From: Segetibacter sp.
Lineage (GTDB): Bacteria > Bacteroidota > Bacteroidia > Chitinophagales > Chitinophagaceae
Assembly: GCF_025963695.1 (NCBI RefSeq)
Contig: NZ_JAOQAH010000016.1
Span: 1 to 64,000 of the forward strand
Direction of reading: 5' to 3'
DNA length: 64,000 bases
A model generated the notes under the pieces. The model saw only the letters and a list, made by a program, of their open reading frames with translations, searched no databases and had not been told where the DNA came from. Of the stretch, positions 26,377 to 34,987 are shown piece after piece. A program made the translations under genes and the position numbers. Position 1 is the stretch's first letter; each line of letters begins with the position of its first letter.

Positions 26377-27789
26377 ATGGAAAATTTAAAGAAAAGAATA
26401 CTTGTTCCTATAGTAGGCCAGGGGTCTATTACGCATATCATTCGTACAGGTATGCTCGATAGCATGAGCGAATTCTGTAAACCTGTTGTTGCTCTTATCT
26501 GGAAAGAAGAAGATTTGATAAACGAATTGAAGCGTAAGGGGTACGAGGTTACTTTTTTTCCTCCTTATAAGGTTTCACCTGAATATGCTTCTCTACGGTA
26601 TAAAATAAACCTGTGGTACCTGCAGCACAAACTAAAAACACCAAGTGTAAACATCCAACGCAATTACCTGGCGCAGTTTGGCAAGAATAGGAAGTCGATC
26701 AAGCTAAGAAAGAAGCTCAGTGAAACTTACTATAAGCTAAGGTTTAAGTTGCAAGGTGGATACATTAGGGAGTTGCTTCAGCAGGAAGAAATTTTAATGC
26801 AGAAGGAGCAAGTGTTGCTTGAATATAAAAGCTGGCTGAAGCTGCTGAATATCTATGGCTTGTTTACCGTTACTCCTTTTTTGCACGAGGTTGATTTAAT
26901 AGCGCGGCTTTTGAAGCAACAAAAAATTCCGGTTATTGCCTCCATTCATAGTTTTGACAACGTTACAAAACGAGGTTGGCAGTCTGTAGTTTTCGACCGT
27001 TATATTGTTTGGAACAAATATAATAAGGCCGAGTTGCAACGCATTTACAAGCCGTTGCAACAAGATGGGTTAATCACCATTGCAGGCGCACCCCAATTTG
27101 ACTTTCACTATAATGAAGCGTTTTCATGGAGCCGCCAGGAATGGCTTGAGCGAAAGGGATTGCCTTCTGATAAGAAAATTATTTTATTCAGCGGAGGGCC
27201 TGTGGCCCTGTTGCCCGATGAACCGCAGTATTTGAAAGCACTGAAAGAGGCTTTTGAAAATGGAGAGATCTCAAAGGATTACGTAATACTTTTTCGTTGT
27301 CATCCGTTAGATAAAGTAGAAAGATGGAAACAATATGTAGGGGAGAGCCCTTTCATATTTTACGATAGTGCACCAAACGGTGCTAAGAAGCTGGATCATG
27401 CAAATGTGCTGAAAGATGATATTATGAACCTCATGTCCACATTGAAGCATACCGAAATTCACATCAACACTATTTCTACCATGTGTGTTGATGGAAGTGC
27501 TTTTAAAAAGCCTCAAATAGGACCCTACTATGATGAAGTAAATCCTTCGAAGGAAGATTTATTCAGGCGAATGTATTACCAGGAACATTATGTACCGATA
27601 ATGAAAAGCGATGTTTTAAACCTTGCTTATACAAAGGCTGAATTCATTGATCTGGTTAATCGCCTCATCCAAAATCCTTCGGCATACACAGCCAACTGTG
27701 CAAGATGTGTAGAAGAAATCATTACTTATTCCGACGGCCAGTCAACTTCACGTGCTGTATCTGCAATCAGAAATTTCTTTGTTGCATGA
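26377..27789 (+). CDS. Unrecognised capsule-locus protein, GT-B-like C-terminal half
   Basis: This 470-residue protein has no family I can name with certainty. The N-terminus (RILVPIVGQGSITHIIRTGM) and a middle segment IASIHSFDNVTKRG followed by YIVWN, and GAPQFDF resemble GT-B or CDP-glycerol-transferase-like folds, in which a late helix-loop binds a nucleotide. A charged helical insert at about 95-150 is unusual. It is soluble by composition. The next gene starts inside its stop codon (ATGA overlap at 27786), so it is coupled to a GT4 enzyme. A transferase of a sugar or a polyol phosphate is plausible; the function is inferred only. Confidence 0.6.
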   Translation: MENLKKRILVPIVGQGSITHIIRTGMLDSMSEFCKPVVALIWKEEDLINELKRKGYEVTFFPPYKVSPEYASLRYKINLWYLQHKLKTPSVNIQRNYLAQFGKNRKSIKLRKKLSETYYKLRFKLQGGYIRELLQQEEILMQKEQVLLEYKSWLKLLNIYGLFTVTPFLHEVDLIARLLKQQKIPVIASIHSFDNVTKRGWQSVVFDRYIVWNKYNKAELQRIYKPLQQDGLITIAGAPQFDFHYNEAFSWSRQEWLERKGLPSDKKIILFSGGPVALLPDEPQYLKALKEAFENGEISKDYVILFRCHPLDKVERWKQYVGESPFIFYDSAPNGAKKLDHANVLKDDIMNLMSTLKHTEIHINTISTMCVDGSAFKKPQIGPYYDEVNPSKEDLFRRMYYQEHYVPIMKSDVLNLAYTKAEFIDLVNRLIQNPSAYTANCARCVEEIITYSDGQSTSRAVSAIRNFFVA

Positions 27790-29042
27790 GAATTCTTCAT
27801 GTAAGTCAAAACTATTTTCCCTCTGTTGGCGGTCCCCAGTATACTATAAAACACGTTTCAGAGAAACTGGTTTCTTATTATGGTGACGAGGTTCAGGTGT
27901 GCACCACTAATTCATTGTACAATCCTGAAGCAAAGCTTTTTAAAAAAATTGTCCCTGCTGTTGAAACAATAGGGCAAGTGCAAGTAAACAGGCTTCCCTT
28001 CAATCGGTGGCATTATCCGTTAATTGAAGTGCTAGGTAAAGTTTATGGAAAAGCAAGTGGTAACCCCTTACCGCAAACTATTACAAAGCATCGGTGGGAA
28101 CTCGACAGCCCTGCAATAAAGGATATGATGGCCGAGAGTAATGCCGACGTTATAATGGCTACAACCATTATTTATAGTTTTTCGGATTATCCCTTGTGGC
28201 GCCTGAAAACCAGAAACGCGAAACCATTTGTGCTATACGGCGCTATTCATTTGCACAAGGCCCTTGCTGAAAATTCTACCCTGATAAAAAGAGCTAAAGC
28301 GTGCGATTGTTATATAGCAAACACTGATTTCGAAAAGGATGAATTAGTTGGATACGGGGTAGAAGAAGACAAAATTGTTACAATAGGTACAGGTATCGAA
28401 TTAGATGATTTTTCAACGCCAACTGAAGAAGTAAAGTTATTTCGGCAAAAAAATGGAATACACGAAACCGAGGTGTTGGTTGGCTTTATCGGTCGGTTGG
28501 TAAAAGGCAAAGGTGTTGCGATATTAATTGATGCGTTTAGAAAATTGCATGCGGAAAACAAGAAGGTAAAACTGTTGCTTGCTGGCGGAACTACAGAATA
28601 TGTACCGGAAATAAAAAGGGTGATAGAAGAAGAGAAGCTGCCAATTATATTAATAGAGAATTTTGATGAGAAGATAAAGCCCGTTCTTTTTAATGCTCTT
28701 GACATCTTTGTTCTGGCTTCACAAAGTGAGTCTTTTGGAGTGGTTTTTTTAGAAGCCTGGGCGTGCAAAAAACCAGTAATAGGATCGAGGATGGGAGCTA
28801 TACAATCTTTGTTAAGCGAGCAGATGGATAGCCTTTTATTTGAACCTGGAAACGCTGAAAGTTTGAAAGCTGCTATACAACTTTTAGTTGGTGATTTAAA
28901 TGCCAGAAACTTTTTAGGTAATAACGGTTATAACAAAGTAGTTGAAAATTACACCTGGAAAAAAGTGGTTGAAAAATATCGGTACGCGTATCAACTTGGC
29001 ATTAGAAACTTTAAAAGCAACACTAAAAAGAGTTTGGTTTAA
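27786..29042 (+). CDS. GT4 family glycosyltransferase
   Basis: From the ATG at 27786 (overlapping the upstream stop) the protein has 418 residues in a GT-B fold. The N-terminal domain starts RILHVSQNYFPSVGGPQ, the donor domain has GFIGRLVKGKG, and the EX7E motif is ESFGVVFLE. The frame is open 27 codons further upstream, but that part overlaps the previous gene. It is clearly paralogous to the next gene (29195): both have TTNSLY and PSVGG, with similar spacing throughout. The sugar added is unknown. Confidence 0.9.
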   Translation: MRILHVSQNYFPSVGGPQYTIKHVSEKLVSYYGDEVQVCTTNSLYNPEAKLFKKIVPAVETIGQVQVNRLPFNRWHYPLIEVLGKVYGKASGNPLPQTITKHRWELDSPAIKDMMAESNADVIMATTIIYSFSDYPLWRLKTRNAKPFVLYGAIHLHKALAENSTLIKRAKACDCYIANTDFEKDELVGYGVEEDKIVTIGTGIELDDFSTPTEEVKLFRQKNGIHETEVLVGFIGRLVKGKGVAILIDAFRKLHAENKKVKLLLAGGTTEYVPEIKRVIEEEKLPIILIENFDEKIKPVLFNALDIFVLASQSESFGVVFLEAWACKKPVIGSRMGAIQSLLSEQMDSLLFEPGNAESLKAAIQLLVGDLNARNFLGNNGYNKVVENYTWKKVVEKYRYAYQLGIRNFKSNTKKSLV

Positions 29043-29082
29043 TGTGTTTGATATACCGATGCCTTTTTTGTTGTTGCCTAAG

Positions 29083-29130
29083 GCTGAATAAAAAATAACG
29101 GTACAAGGGAGTGACACAACGATGTCGGGT
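29083..29130 (+). repeat. Dispersed intergenic repeat, copy 5
   Basis: GCTGAATA box at 29083, then ACGGTACAAGG, and the core GAGTGACACAACGATG at 29109-29124. The 3' half is diverged. It lies in the 152-bp gap between two paralogous GT4 genes. Confidence 0.75.
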
Positions 29131-29194
29131 CGACAACAAATGCCTGCAACAATATTTTCACTTATTTTCTATAAATTTTATTTTAATTGACTGA

Positions 29195-30427
29195 ATGAAA
29201 ATTGTACACATAAGTCACCTGTATCATCCCTCAGTGGGTGGTGTACAAACTTTTTTTAAAAATATTTCTGAGAGATTGGTGAAAGATTATGGTGACGATG
29301 TTTCGGTAGTTACCACTAATTCTCTTTACGGACCAGAGCGGCAGATATTTAAGAAAATAGAGCCTGCAGAAGAAGTTATTAACGGAGTTAAAGTGCTTCG
29401 TTTTCCATACAGAAGGGCGCATATAAAGCTTTATAAATTTATTTCTAAAGTACTTGCAAAGTTGTGTATAAGAAAGCCGGGATGGATGGTGTTACAATCA
29501 AACGGCCCTTATTCACCTCAAATGAAGAAGTACCTGATGCAGACGGATGCTGATGCTTTTTGTGGCTCGAGCAGTCCCTATTATTACATGCAGCTTCCTT
29601 TATGGAGAAAGTGCAATTTTTTTTACTACGGAAGTATTCACCTTGAAAAAGATGAAAGTAAAACTTTTCTTTACCCGGCTCAGGTAGCTTCTATGAATGC
29701 TTCGAAACTGTATCTGGCAAATACAGTCTACGAGAAAAAGCAGCTTGAAAAACTGGGGGTAGCTGGTGAAAGGATTTGTGTTTTAGGAACAGGTGTAGAT
29801 ATGGAACCCTTTACTTCCGTTAGGGAAAAAGATATAAAAGCTTACAGACTAAAACTTGGAGTTCCTGAAGACGGTTTATTGATAGCGTATGTTGGCAGGA
29901 TTGAACCTACAAAAAATGTAATTACCCTCATTAAAGCATTCGGGAGAATTGCTCTTGAGTTTCCTGATGCTTATCTGCTGATTGCCGGATCGAATAGTGG
30001 TTATGCAGTGGAATTACAAGCTTATTGCCGCGATATAGCTTCAGCAATTTCGGATAGAATAAAGTTTGGGGTAGATTTTCCTGTTGAAGAAAAAGGCCTT
30101 GTTTTTAATGCATTAGACATACTTGTATTACCCAGTCATAACGAATCATTTGGACTTGTATTTCTGGAGGCATGGAGCTGTAGAAAACCGGTAATAGGTA
30201 CATCTATCGGAGCTGTAAGAGATGTTATAAGGGACGGAGTTGACGGCCTGTTGATGGATATAGGAAGTGAAATGAGCCTTGCTGCAAAGTTGAACGAGCT
30301 AATCGGCAATAAAGCATTAAGAACAAGCATGGGCGAAAAGGGGTTTGTGAAAGTAAAAGAACATTACACGTGGGATATTATTACAGCTAGATTAAGGCAA
30401 TGCTACGTAGAGGCAGGTATTTTATGA
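29195..30427 (+). CDS. GT4 family glycosyltransferase, paralogue of the preceding gene
   Basis: The 410-residue protein has the GT-B fold with an N-terminal KIVHISHLYHPSVGGVQ segment, donor-domain YVGRIEPTKN and EX7E motif ESFGLVFLE. It shares the order and spacing of motifs with the GT4 protein ending at 29042 (for example KKIxPAxE and TTNSLYxPE), so the two genes look like an old tandem duplication. They probably add different or successive sugars. Followed by asnB after 37 nt. Confidence 0.9.
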   Translation: MKIVHISHLYHPSVGGVQTFFKNISERLVKDYGDDVSVVTTNSLYGPERQIFKKIEPAEEVINGVKVLRFPYRRAHIKLYKFISKVLAKLCIRKPGWMVLQSNGPYSPQMKKYLMQTDADAFCGSSSPYYYMQLPLWRKCNFFYYGSIHLEKDESKTFLYPAQVASMNASKLYLANTVYEKKQLEKLGVAGERICVLGTGVDMEPFTSVREKDIKAYRLKLGVPEDGLLIAYVGRIEPTKNVITLIKAFGRIALEFPDAYLLIAGSNSGYAVELQAYCRDIASAISDRIKFGVDFPVEEKGLVFNALDILVLPSHNESFGLVFLEAWSCRKPVIGTSIGAVRDVIRDGVDGLLMDIGSEMSLAAKLNELIGNKALRTSMGEKGFVKVKEHYTWDIITARLRQCYVEAGIL

Positions 30428-30464
30428 ACTTGGCGTTTAATACAAAAAAAAAGTATCATCGGGC

Positions 30465-32315
30465 ATGTGCGGAATTGTAGGCATATTTAATTATCGCGAT
30501 AGTATACAAGGCGAACGACCATTTATTGAATGGGCGCTTAAGAGCATGCATCATCGTGGGCCTGATTCTAACGGTACCTGGACAAACAACGAAAATTATA
30601 TAGCCGGGTTCGTTCGTTTATCCATTTTGGATTTATCTGAAAACGGCAACCAGCCAATGATTTCTTCCTGTGGCAAATATGCGCTCTCATTTAACGGTGA
30701 AATGTATAATGTGGGTGAGTACAGAAAGCGTTTGCAAAATGAAGGGGTAACTTTTCATTCGACCACAGATACCGAGGTTTTGTTATATGCGCTTATACAT
30801 TGGGGCGAGGAATATGTACTAGAGTACTTTGACGGCCTGTTTGCTTTTGCGTTTTACAGCGTCATTACCAATAGCCTGATTCTTGCCCGTGACCGAAGCG
30901 GGATTAAGCCTTTATATATCGGCCATTCTTCGCGCGGAATTATTTATAGTTCACAATACGATCATATCATAAATCACGCTTACATTAAAACGAACCCTTT
31001 GCATAGTGGTGCCGTTGGTGCCTACCTGTCTTTAGGGTATGTTCCTGAGAATTCTGGTGTGGTTACTTCTACATTTTTGTTGCCGCATGGATATTATCTG
31101 CGGGTCGGCGATGCAGGGTTAACGAGGCATAGGTTCTTTAATTATGCACTTCGGCAAAAAGGCAAAGCAGTTAAATCACTTGAGCAGATACTGGAGGAAA
31201 ACGTAAAGTCGCAATTAGTAAGCGACGTTCCGGTTGGCACTTTCCTGTCGGGTGGAGTTGACAGCCCGCTGGTTTCTTATTTTGCAAACAAGCATACAAA
31301 TATTCAATCATTTACCATTGGTGTAAATGATGAGAAAATAGATGAAAGTAAGGCTGCGGCCCAATATGCAAACATCTTTCATACCCAACATTTTTGCCGG
31401 CACATAACAGAAAAGGATTTACTGCAAACGATTGCAGATAACACCAAAGCCTTCTCTGAGCCTTTTGCTGATTTTTCTTCGATACCCACATTAGTGTTAT
31501 CGAAGTTTGCGAGACAAAAAGTTACAGTTGCACTAAGTGGAGATGGCGGAGATGAGTTGTTTTGGGGATACCCAAGAAATCTGCGAATGTTACGCGAAGG
31601 CATGGCATTCAGGCAAAGCAGATTGACACGGGTTTTAAGTTTTGGAAGGGAAAAAGTTACGGGAGCAAAAAGAGTTATACGAAAAAGGCATTTAAAAGTA
31701 GCAGACTTTCCAGCTTATTACTACCGTTCTTTATTTATTACAGGAGCAGAGCAATGGCTTCCGGACGGGTTTGATGATAAAATAGAAGAAGCCTTTTTCT
31801 TAGAAAAATTATACGAGGAAGACGGAGCGCACGACGTGACCGAACAAAATATTATGAACTTGCTTCGTAAGTTGGAGTTTGACATTCACCTGCAGCGAAT
31901 TTTACTAAAAGTTGACCGTGCAAGTATGTATCATAGCCTTGAAGTAAGAGTTCCGCTTTTAAGCAATGAGATGATTGACTACAGCTCAACACTTGATTAT
32001 GAAAGCTGTATTAAAAACGGACAGGGGAAGTATAACCTTAAGCAGTTACTGATTAATAAGTCGAACGAAAAGTTGGTGTTACAACCCAAAAAGGGCTTTG
32101 TAATACCGATAGGAACCTGGCTTAGAAAAGAATTGAGGAAAGATGTAGAGGACAAGATTATGAACATGCCGGGAGAACTTTCTCGGATGTTTAAAAGAAA
32201 AGAGCTTGAAAAAATACTACACGAGCATAACCAATCAAAGCAGGATTGGGGTTGGTTGATATGGTCATTATACTCACTTGTTAACTGGCACCAGCAACAC
32301 AGAAATGCAATGTAA
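30465..32315 (+). CDS. asnB: Asparagine synthase (glutamine-hydrolysing) homologue in the glycan locus
   Basis: The 616-residue protein starts MCGIVGIF, exposing Cys2 as the glutaminase nucleophile, and has the RGPDS segment near residue 32. The synthetase domain carries the PP-loop SGGVDS (about 261-266) and a second ATP-site SGDGGDELFWGY. It has everything for glutamine-dependent amidation with ATP. In capsule and O-antigen loci such proteins (WbpS-type) amidate uronic-acid carboxyl groups, so a sugar substrate is at least as likely as aspartate here. The frame of the next gene overlaps its 3' end, but that gene likely starts after its stop. Confidence 0.9.
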   Translation: MCGIVGIFNYRDSIQGERPFIEWALKSMHHRGPDSNGTWTNNENYIAGFVRLSILDLSENGNQPMISSCGKYALSFNGEMYNVGEYRKRLQNEGVTFHSTTDTEVLLYALIHWGEEYVLEYFDGLFAFAFYSVITNSLILARDRSGIKPLYIGHSSRGIIYSSQYDHIINHAYIKTNPLHSGAVGAYLSLGYVPENSGVVTSTFLLPHGYYLRVGDAGLTRHRFFNYALRQKGKAVKSLEQILEENVKSQLVSDVPVGTFLSGGVDSPLVSYFANKHTNIQSFTIGVNDEKIDESKAAAQYANIFHTQHFCRHITEKDLLQTIADNTKAFSEPFADFSSIPTLVLSKFARQKVTVALSGDGGDELFWGYPRNLRMLREGMAFRQSRLTRVLSFGREKVTGAKRVIRKRHLKVADFPAYYYRSLFITGAEQWLPDGFDDKIEEAFFLEKLYEEDGAHDVTEQNIMNLLRKLEFDIHLQRILLKVDRASMYHSLEVRVPLLSNEMIDYSSTLDYESCIKNGQGKYNLKQLLINKSNEKLVLQPKKGFVIPIGTWLRKELRKDVEDKIMNMPGELSRMFKRKELEKILHEHNQSKQDWGWLIWSLYSLVNWHQQHRNAM

Positions 32316-32319
32316 ACCA

Positions 32320-33498
32320 ATGAGAATTTGCCTTGTAACAAATGAGTTTCCGGCACTAACAGAAACCTTTATTACGACAAAAGCACTCGAACTTCGCCGA
32401 CGCGGCCATCACATCACTGTTATTCGTAACCAGGATACCAACGTTGTAAATGAGTCGCATGTTAATCAAGTTAAAGAAGCAGGTATTAAAGTGCTTACTT
32501 ATAACCAACTACAAACAAAAAAGGGAATAGCAAAAGCGTTCTTATCGCACCCTTCGCTGGTGCTAACATCATTTTCACTTTCCGGCTCGGGGTTTAAGGC
32601 AAAGTTTAAGCAGCAGTTGCAAAGATTGTTGTTGAGCAAAAATTCTTTTGATATTGTTCATGTAGAATTTTCGGGATTGGGAGTTGCTTATGGAAGCGCA
32701 CTGGAAAACGTGGGCGCTAAGGTGGTGGTTAGTTGCAGGGGAACAGCAGAAAAGGTAAAGCCAATATCAGAGCCAAATAGAAAAGAGCAGTTAAGAAAAT
32801 TGTTTACAACGGCCGATGCCATTCATTGCGTCTCACAAGACATGGCTACTACCATTACTCCCTATTGTACCAAGCCTGGAAAAATTTTTGTTAACCGGCC
32901 TTCTATCGATCCCACAGTTTTTAAGAGGGCAAAGCCTTATTGGCCCTCAGAATCAGGGTTACAGATATTTACGATAGGACGATTTACGTTTCAAAAAGGA
33001 TACCTGATCGGGTTAATGGCGATGCGTAAACTTAAAAATGAAGGCGTAAAGTTCACTTGGAAAATTGTGGGCGACGGGCCGCTAAAAGAAGAAATGTTGT
33101 ATCACATCCACGCATTGCAGTTACAGGATTGCATTGAGTTGACAGGTAAAAAAAATCGCGACGAAATTCTTGAACTGTATCATCAGGCAGACGTTTTCTT
33201 ATTGCCTAGTGTGTATGAAGGAATTGCCAACGTTTGCCTGGAGGCAATGAGCATGGAGTTGCCGGTGGTATCAACAAAAAGTGGCGGTATGGAAGAAGTG
33301 ATTGTTCACCAACAAAATGGACTTCTTTGCGAAACCTATGACGTTGCTTCAATAGCAGAAAATATAAAATGGTTGGTTCTACATCCTGGTAGGTTAACAG
33401 CGCTTGGCGTACAGGCCCGGAAAACAATTCTCGAAAGATTTACGATAAGCCGGCAGGTAGACGTTTTCGAAGAGCAATATGCTAACTTAATTAAATAG
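32320..33498 (+). CDS. GT4 family glycosyltransferase
   Basis: The most likely start is the ATG at 32320 (MRICLVTNEFPALTETF, 393 residues), 4 nt after the asnB stop; a start at 32305 is also possible. The GT-B protein has TIGRFTFQKGY in the donor domain and EGIANVCLE as its EX7E motif. The FPALTETF start resembles GT4 enzymes of colanic-acid type (WcaL-like). The donor and acceptor are unknown. Confidence 0.88.
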   Translation: MRICLVTNEFPALTETFITTKALELRRRGHHITVIRNQDTNVVNESHVNQVKEAGIKVLTYNQLQTKKGIAKAFLSHPSLVLTSFSLSGSGFKAKFKQQLQRLLLSKNSFDIVHVEFSGLGVAYGSALENVGAKVVVSCRGTAEKVKPISEPNRKEQLRKLFTTADAIHCVSQDMATTITPYCTKPGKIFVNRPSIDPTVFKRAKPYWPSESGLQIFTIGRFTFQKGYLIGLMAMRKLKNEGVKFTWKIVGDGPLKEEMLYHIHALQLQDCIELTGKKNRDEILELYHQADVFLLPSVYEGIANVCLEAMSMELPVVSTKSGGMEEVIVHQQNGLLCETYDVASIAENIKWLVLHPGRLTALGVQARKTILERFTISRQVDVFEEQYANLIK

Positions 33499-33508
33499 TA
33501 AGACACCA

Positions 33509-34786
33509 GTGCCCATCAGGTTAACCGCCCTTCATTGCTACCTTGTAATGCTCGTTGCTTTCATATTGTATCCTGTTTTTTCCGGTATACATGTTATGCC
33601 TGCCGGCGATACCCATGATTATGTTGAAGCGGCCAATATCATCTCGAACGGGTATCATCAAATTACTTTTCGCGTACCGGTATATCCACTGCTTCTTATC
33701 ATTACGCGTTCTGTTAATAGCCTAAGCACTTCTTTGTTTTTTGTTCAATACCTCTTGTATTTTGGAAGCGTGTTTTTGCTTGTGTCAGCCATGCTTAAAT
33801 CGGGCGTTAATAAAACGCTCCTTTTTTTAATAACGCTGTTGCTTGTTTCGCCTTTGTTGGTTCAAATGGTTTACCAGGCTATGACGGAAGCACTTTCGTT
33901 TGCCCTCGCCAATACCATTTTTTCGCTGTATATTTTAATAAAAGGAAAGTATAAGTTTTTACTCTTAGGCTTGCTTTCGGCCTTGCTTACGCTTACACGA
34001 CCTTCCTTTCAATTAACAGGCTTGCTTATAACGATTTTTTTTCTGTTGTCTGAAAAACGAAAAATATCATCAGCACTTTTCTTTGCTTCATTTGCGATCC
34101 CGCTGTTTGCTTTTTCTCTTTTCAATAGGGACCGGTTTAACTTTTTTGGAATTACACCAGCAACCGGATGGCACCTGACAACAAAAACAGCACTGTTTAT
34201 AGATCAGTGGCCCGATGCGAAAATGAGACCACTGATGATCCGCCAGAGAAATGAAAACCTGGTTACCAAAAGGTCCCATACAGGCAGCATGTTCGTCTGG
34301 TCGTTGCCGCAACTATTGCAAGACACCCTTCATCTTAGTTATGTTGATGCATCCCGATATATGATGAACAACAACGTGGCGCTCATTAAGTCCCATCCGC
34401 TTGAATATATTAGTGCTGTCGGAAGAAGTCTGGTTGACTACACCCTTCCAAATGCTATTTCAGAAAAAGGCGGTGGATTCAAGAAAGTGCTTTACTCCGC
34501 CATCCAGTTCTTCTATGTGTATCTTTTTTTAATACTGACCGTAGGGGTGCTTGCTTGTGCATGGCTTTTTAGAAAGCTAAATCCGGATAGACTGTATCCG
34601 TTCGTGCTGGCATCAATCATTATTTTTAGTAACTATTTCGCTTCCATTGTTGCAGAGGTAGGCAGTTCAAGACATCGTGTACCTACAGAAGGATTGATAT
34701 TGGTAGGTATTGCATATGCGTTACCAATTGTAATGGGTTGCAGAAGGGCTATCAAGCTAAATAGGATTGAAAGTGTGAATGTCTGA
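33509..34786 (+). CDS. Multi-pass membrane protein, probable GT-C-like
   Basis: The 425-residue protein starts with GTG and contains about nine to ten hydrophobic segments. An early loop carries HVMPAGDTHDYVEAANII, an acidic pattern like the first periplasmic loop of GT-C (GT39/GT83) enzymes. This suggests a polyprenyl-phosphate-sugar transferase or a protein that modifies the lipid-linked unit. There is no Wzx (MATE) look to it. Assignment stays at the level of fold. Confidence 0.6.
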   Translation: MPIRLTALHCYLVMLVAFILYPVFSGIHVMPAGDTHDYVEAANIISNGYHQITFRVPVYPLLLIITRSVNSLSTSLFFVQYLLYFGSVFLLVSAMLKSGVNKTLLFLITLLLVSPLLVQMVYQAMTEALSFALANTIFSLYILIKGKYKFLLLGLLSALLTLTRPSFQLTGLLITIFFLLSEKRKISSALFFASFAIPLFAFSLFNRDRFNFFGITPATGWHLTTKTALFIDQWPDAKMRPLMIRQRNENLVTKRSHTGSMFVWSLPQLLQDTLHLSYVDASRYMMNNNVALIKSHPLEYISAVGRSLVDYTLPNAISEKGGGFKKVLYSAIQFFYVYLFLILTVGVLACAWLFRKLNPDRLYPFVLASIIIFSNYFASIVAEVGSSRHRVPTEGLILVGIAYALPIVMGCRRAIKLNRIESVNV

Positions 34787-34844
34787 AATTTTTAAGGTTA
34801 TAATGTCTTGCCATTTTTTGATAAATAGTTGTAAAGCTTTTTTT

Positions 34845-34900
34845 GGTCAACACCTGAAATTCTATTCACCATCCTTGCGTCGCACTCTTGTACTTATCAA
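34845..34900 (-). repeat. Dispersed intergenic repeat, copy 6
   Basis: On the - strand: AAGTACAAGAGTGCGACGCA then AGGATGG (core about 34870-34886), followed by AATTTCAGGTGTTGACC as a diverged 3' box. The GCTGAAT box is not clear. It lies in the 201-bp gap between the membrane protein and a GT2 gene, antisense to both. Confidence 0.65.
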
Positions 34901-34987
34901 TCATTACGCTACGGTTATTTGCAACTTGTTCACTTTTGACTCTGCCACACTAAAAGACAAAGCGCGGACTTTTTTAAAATTTAATTA

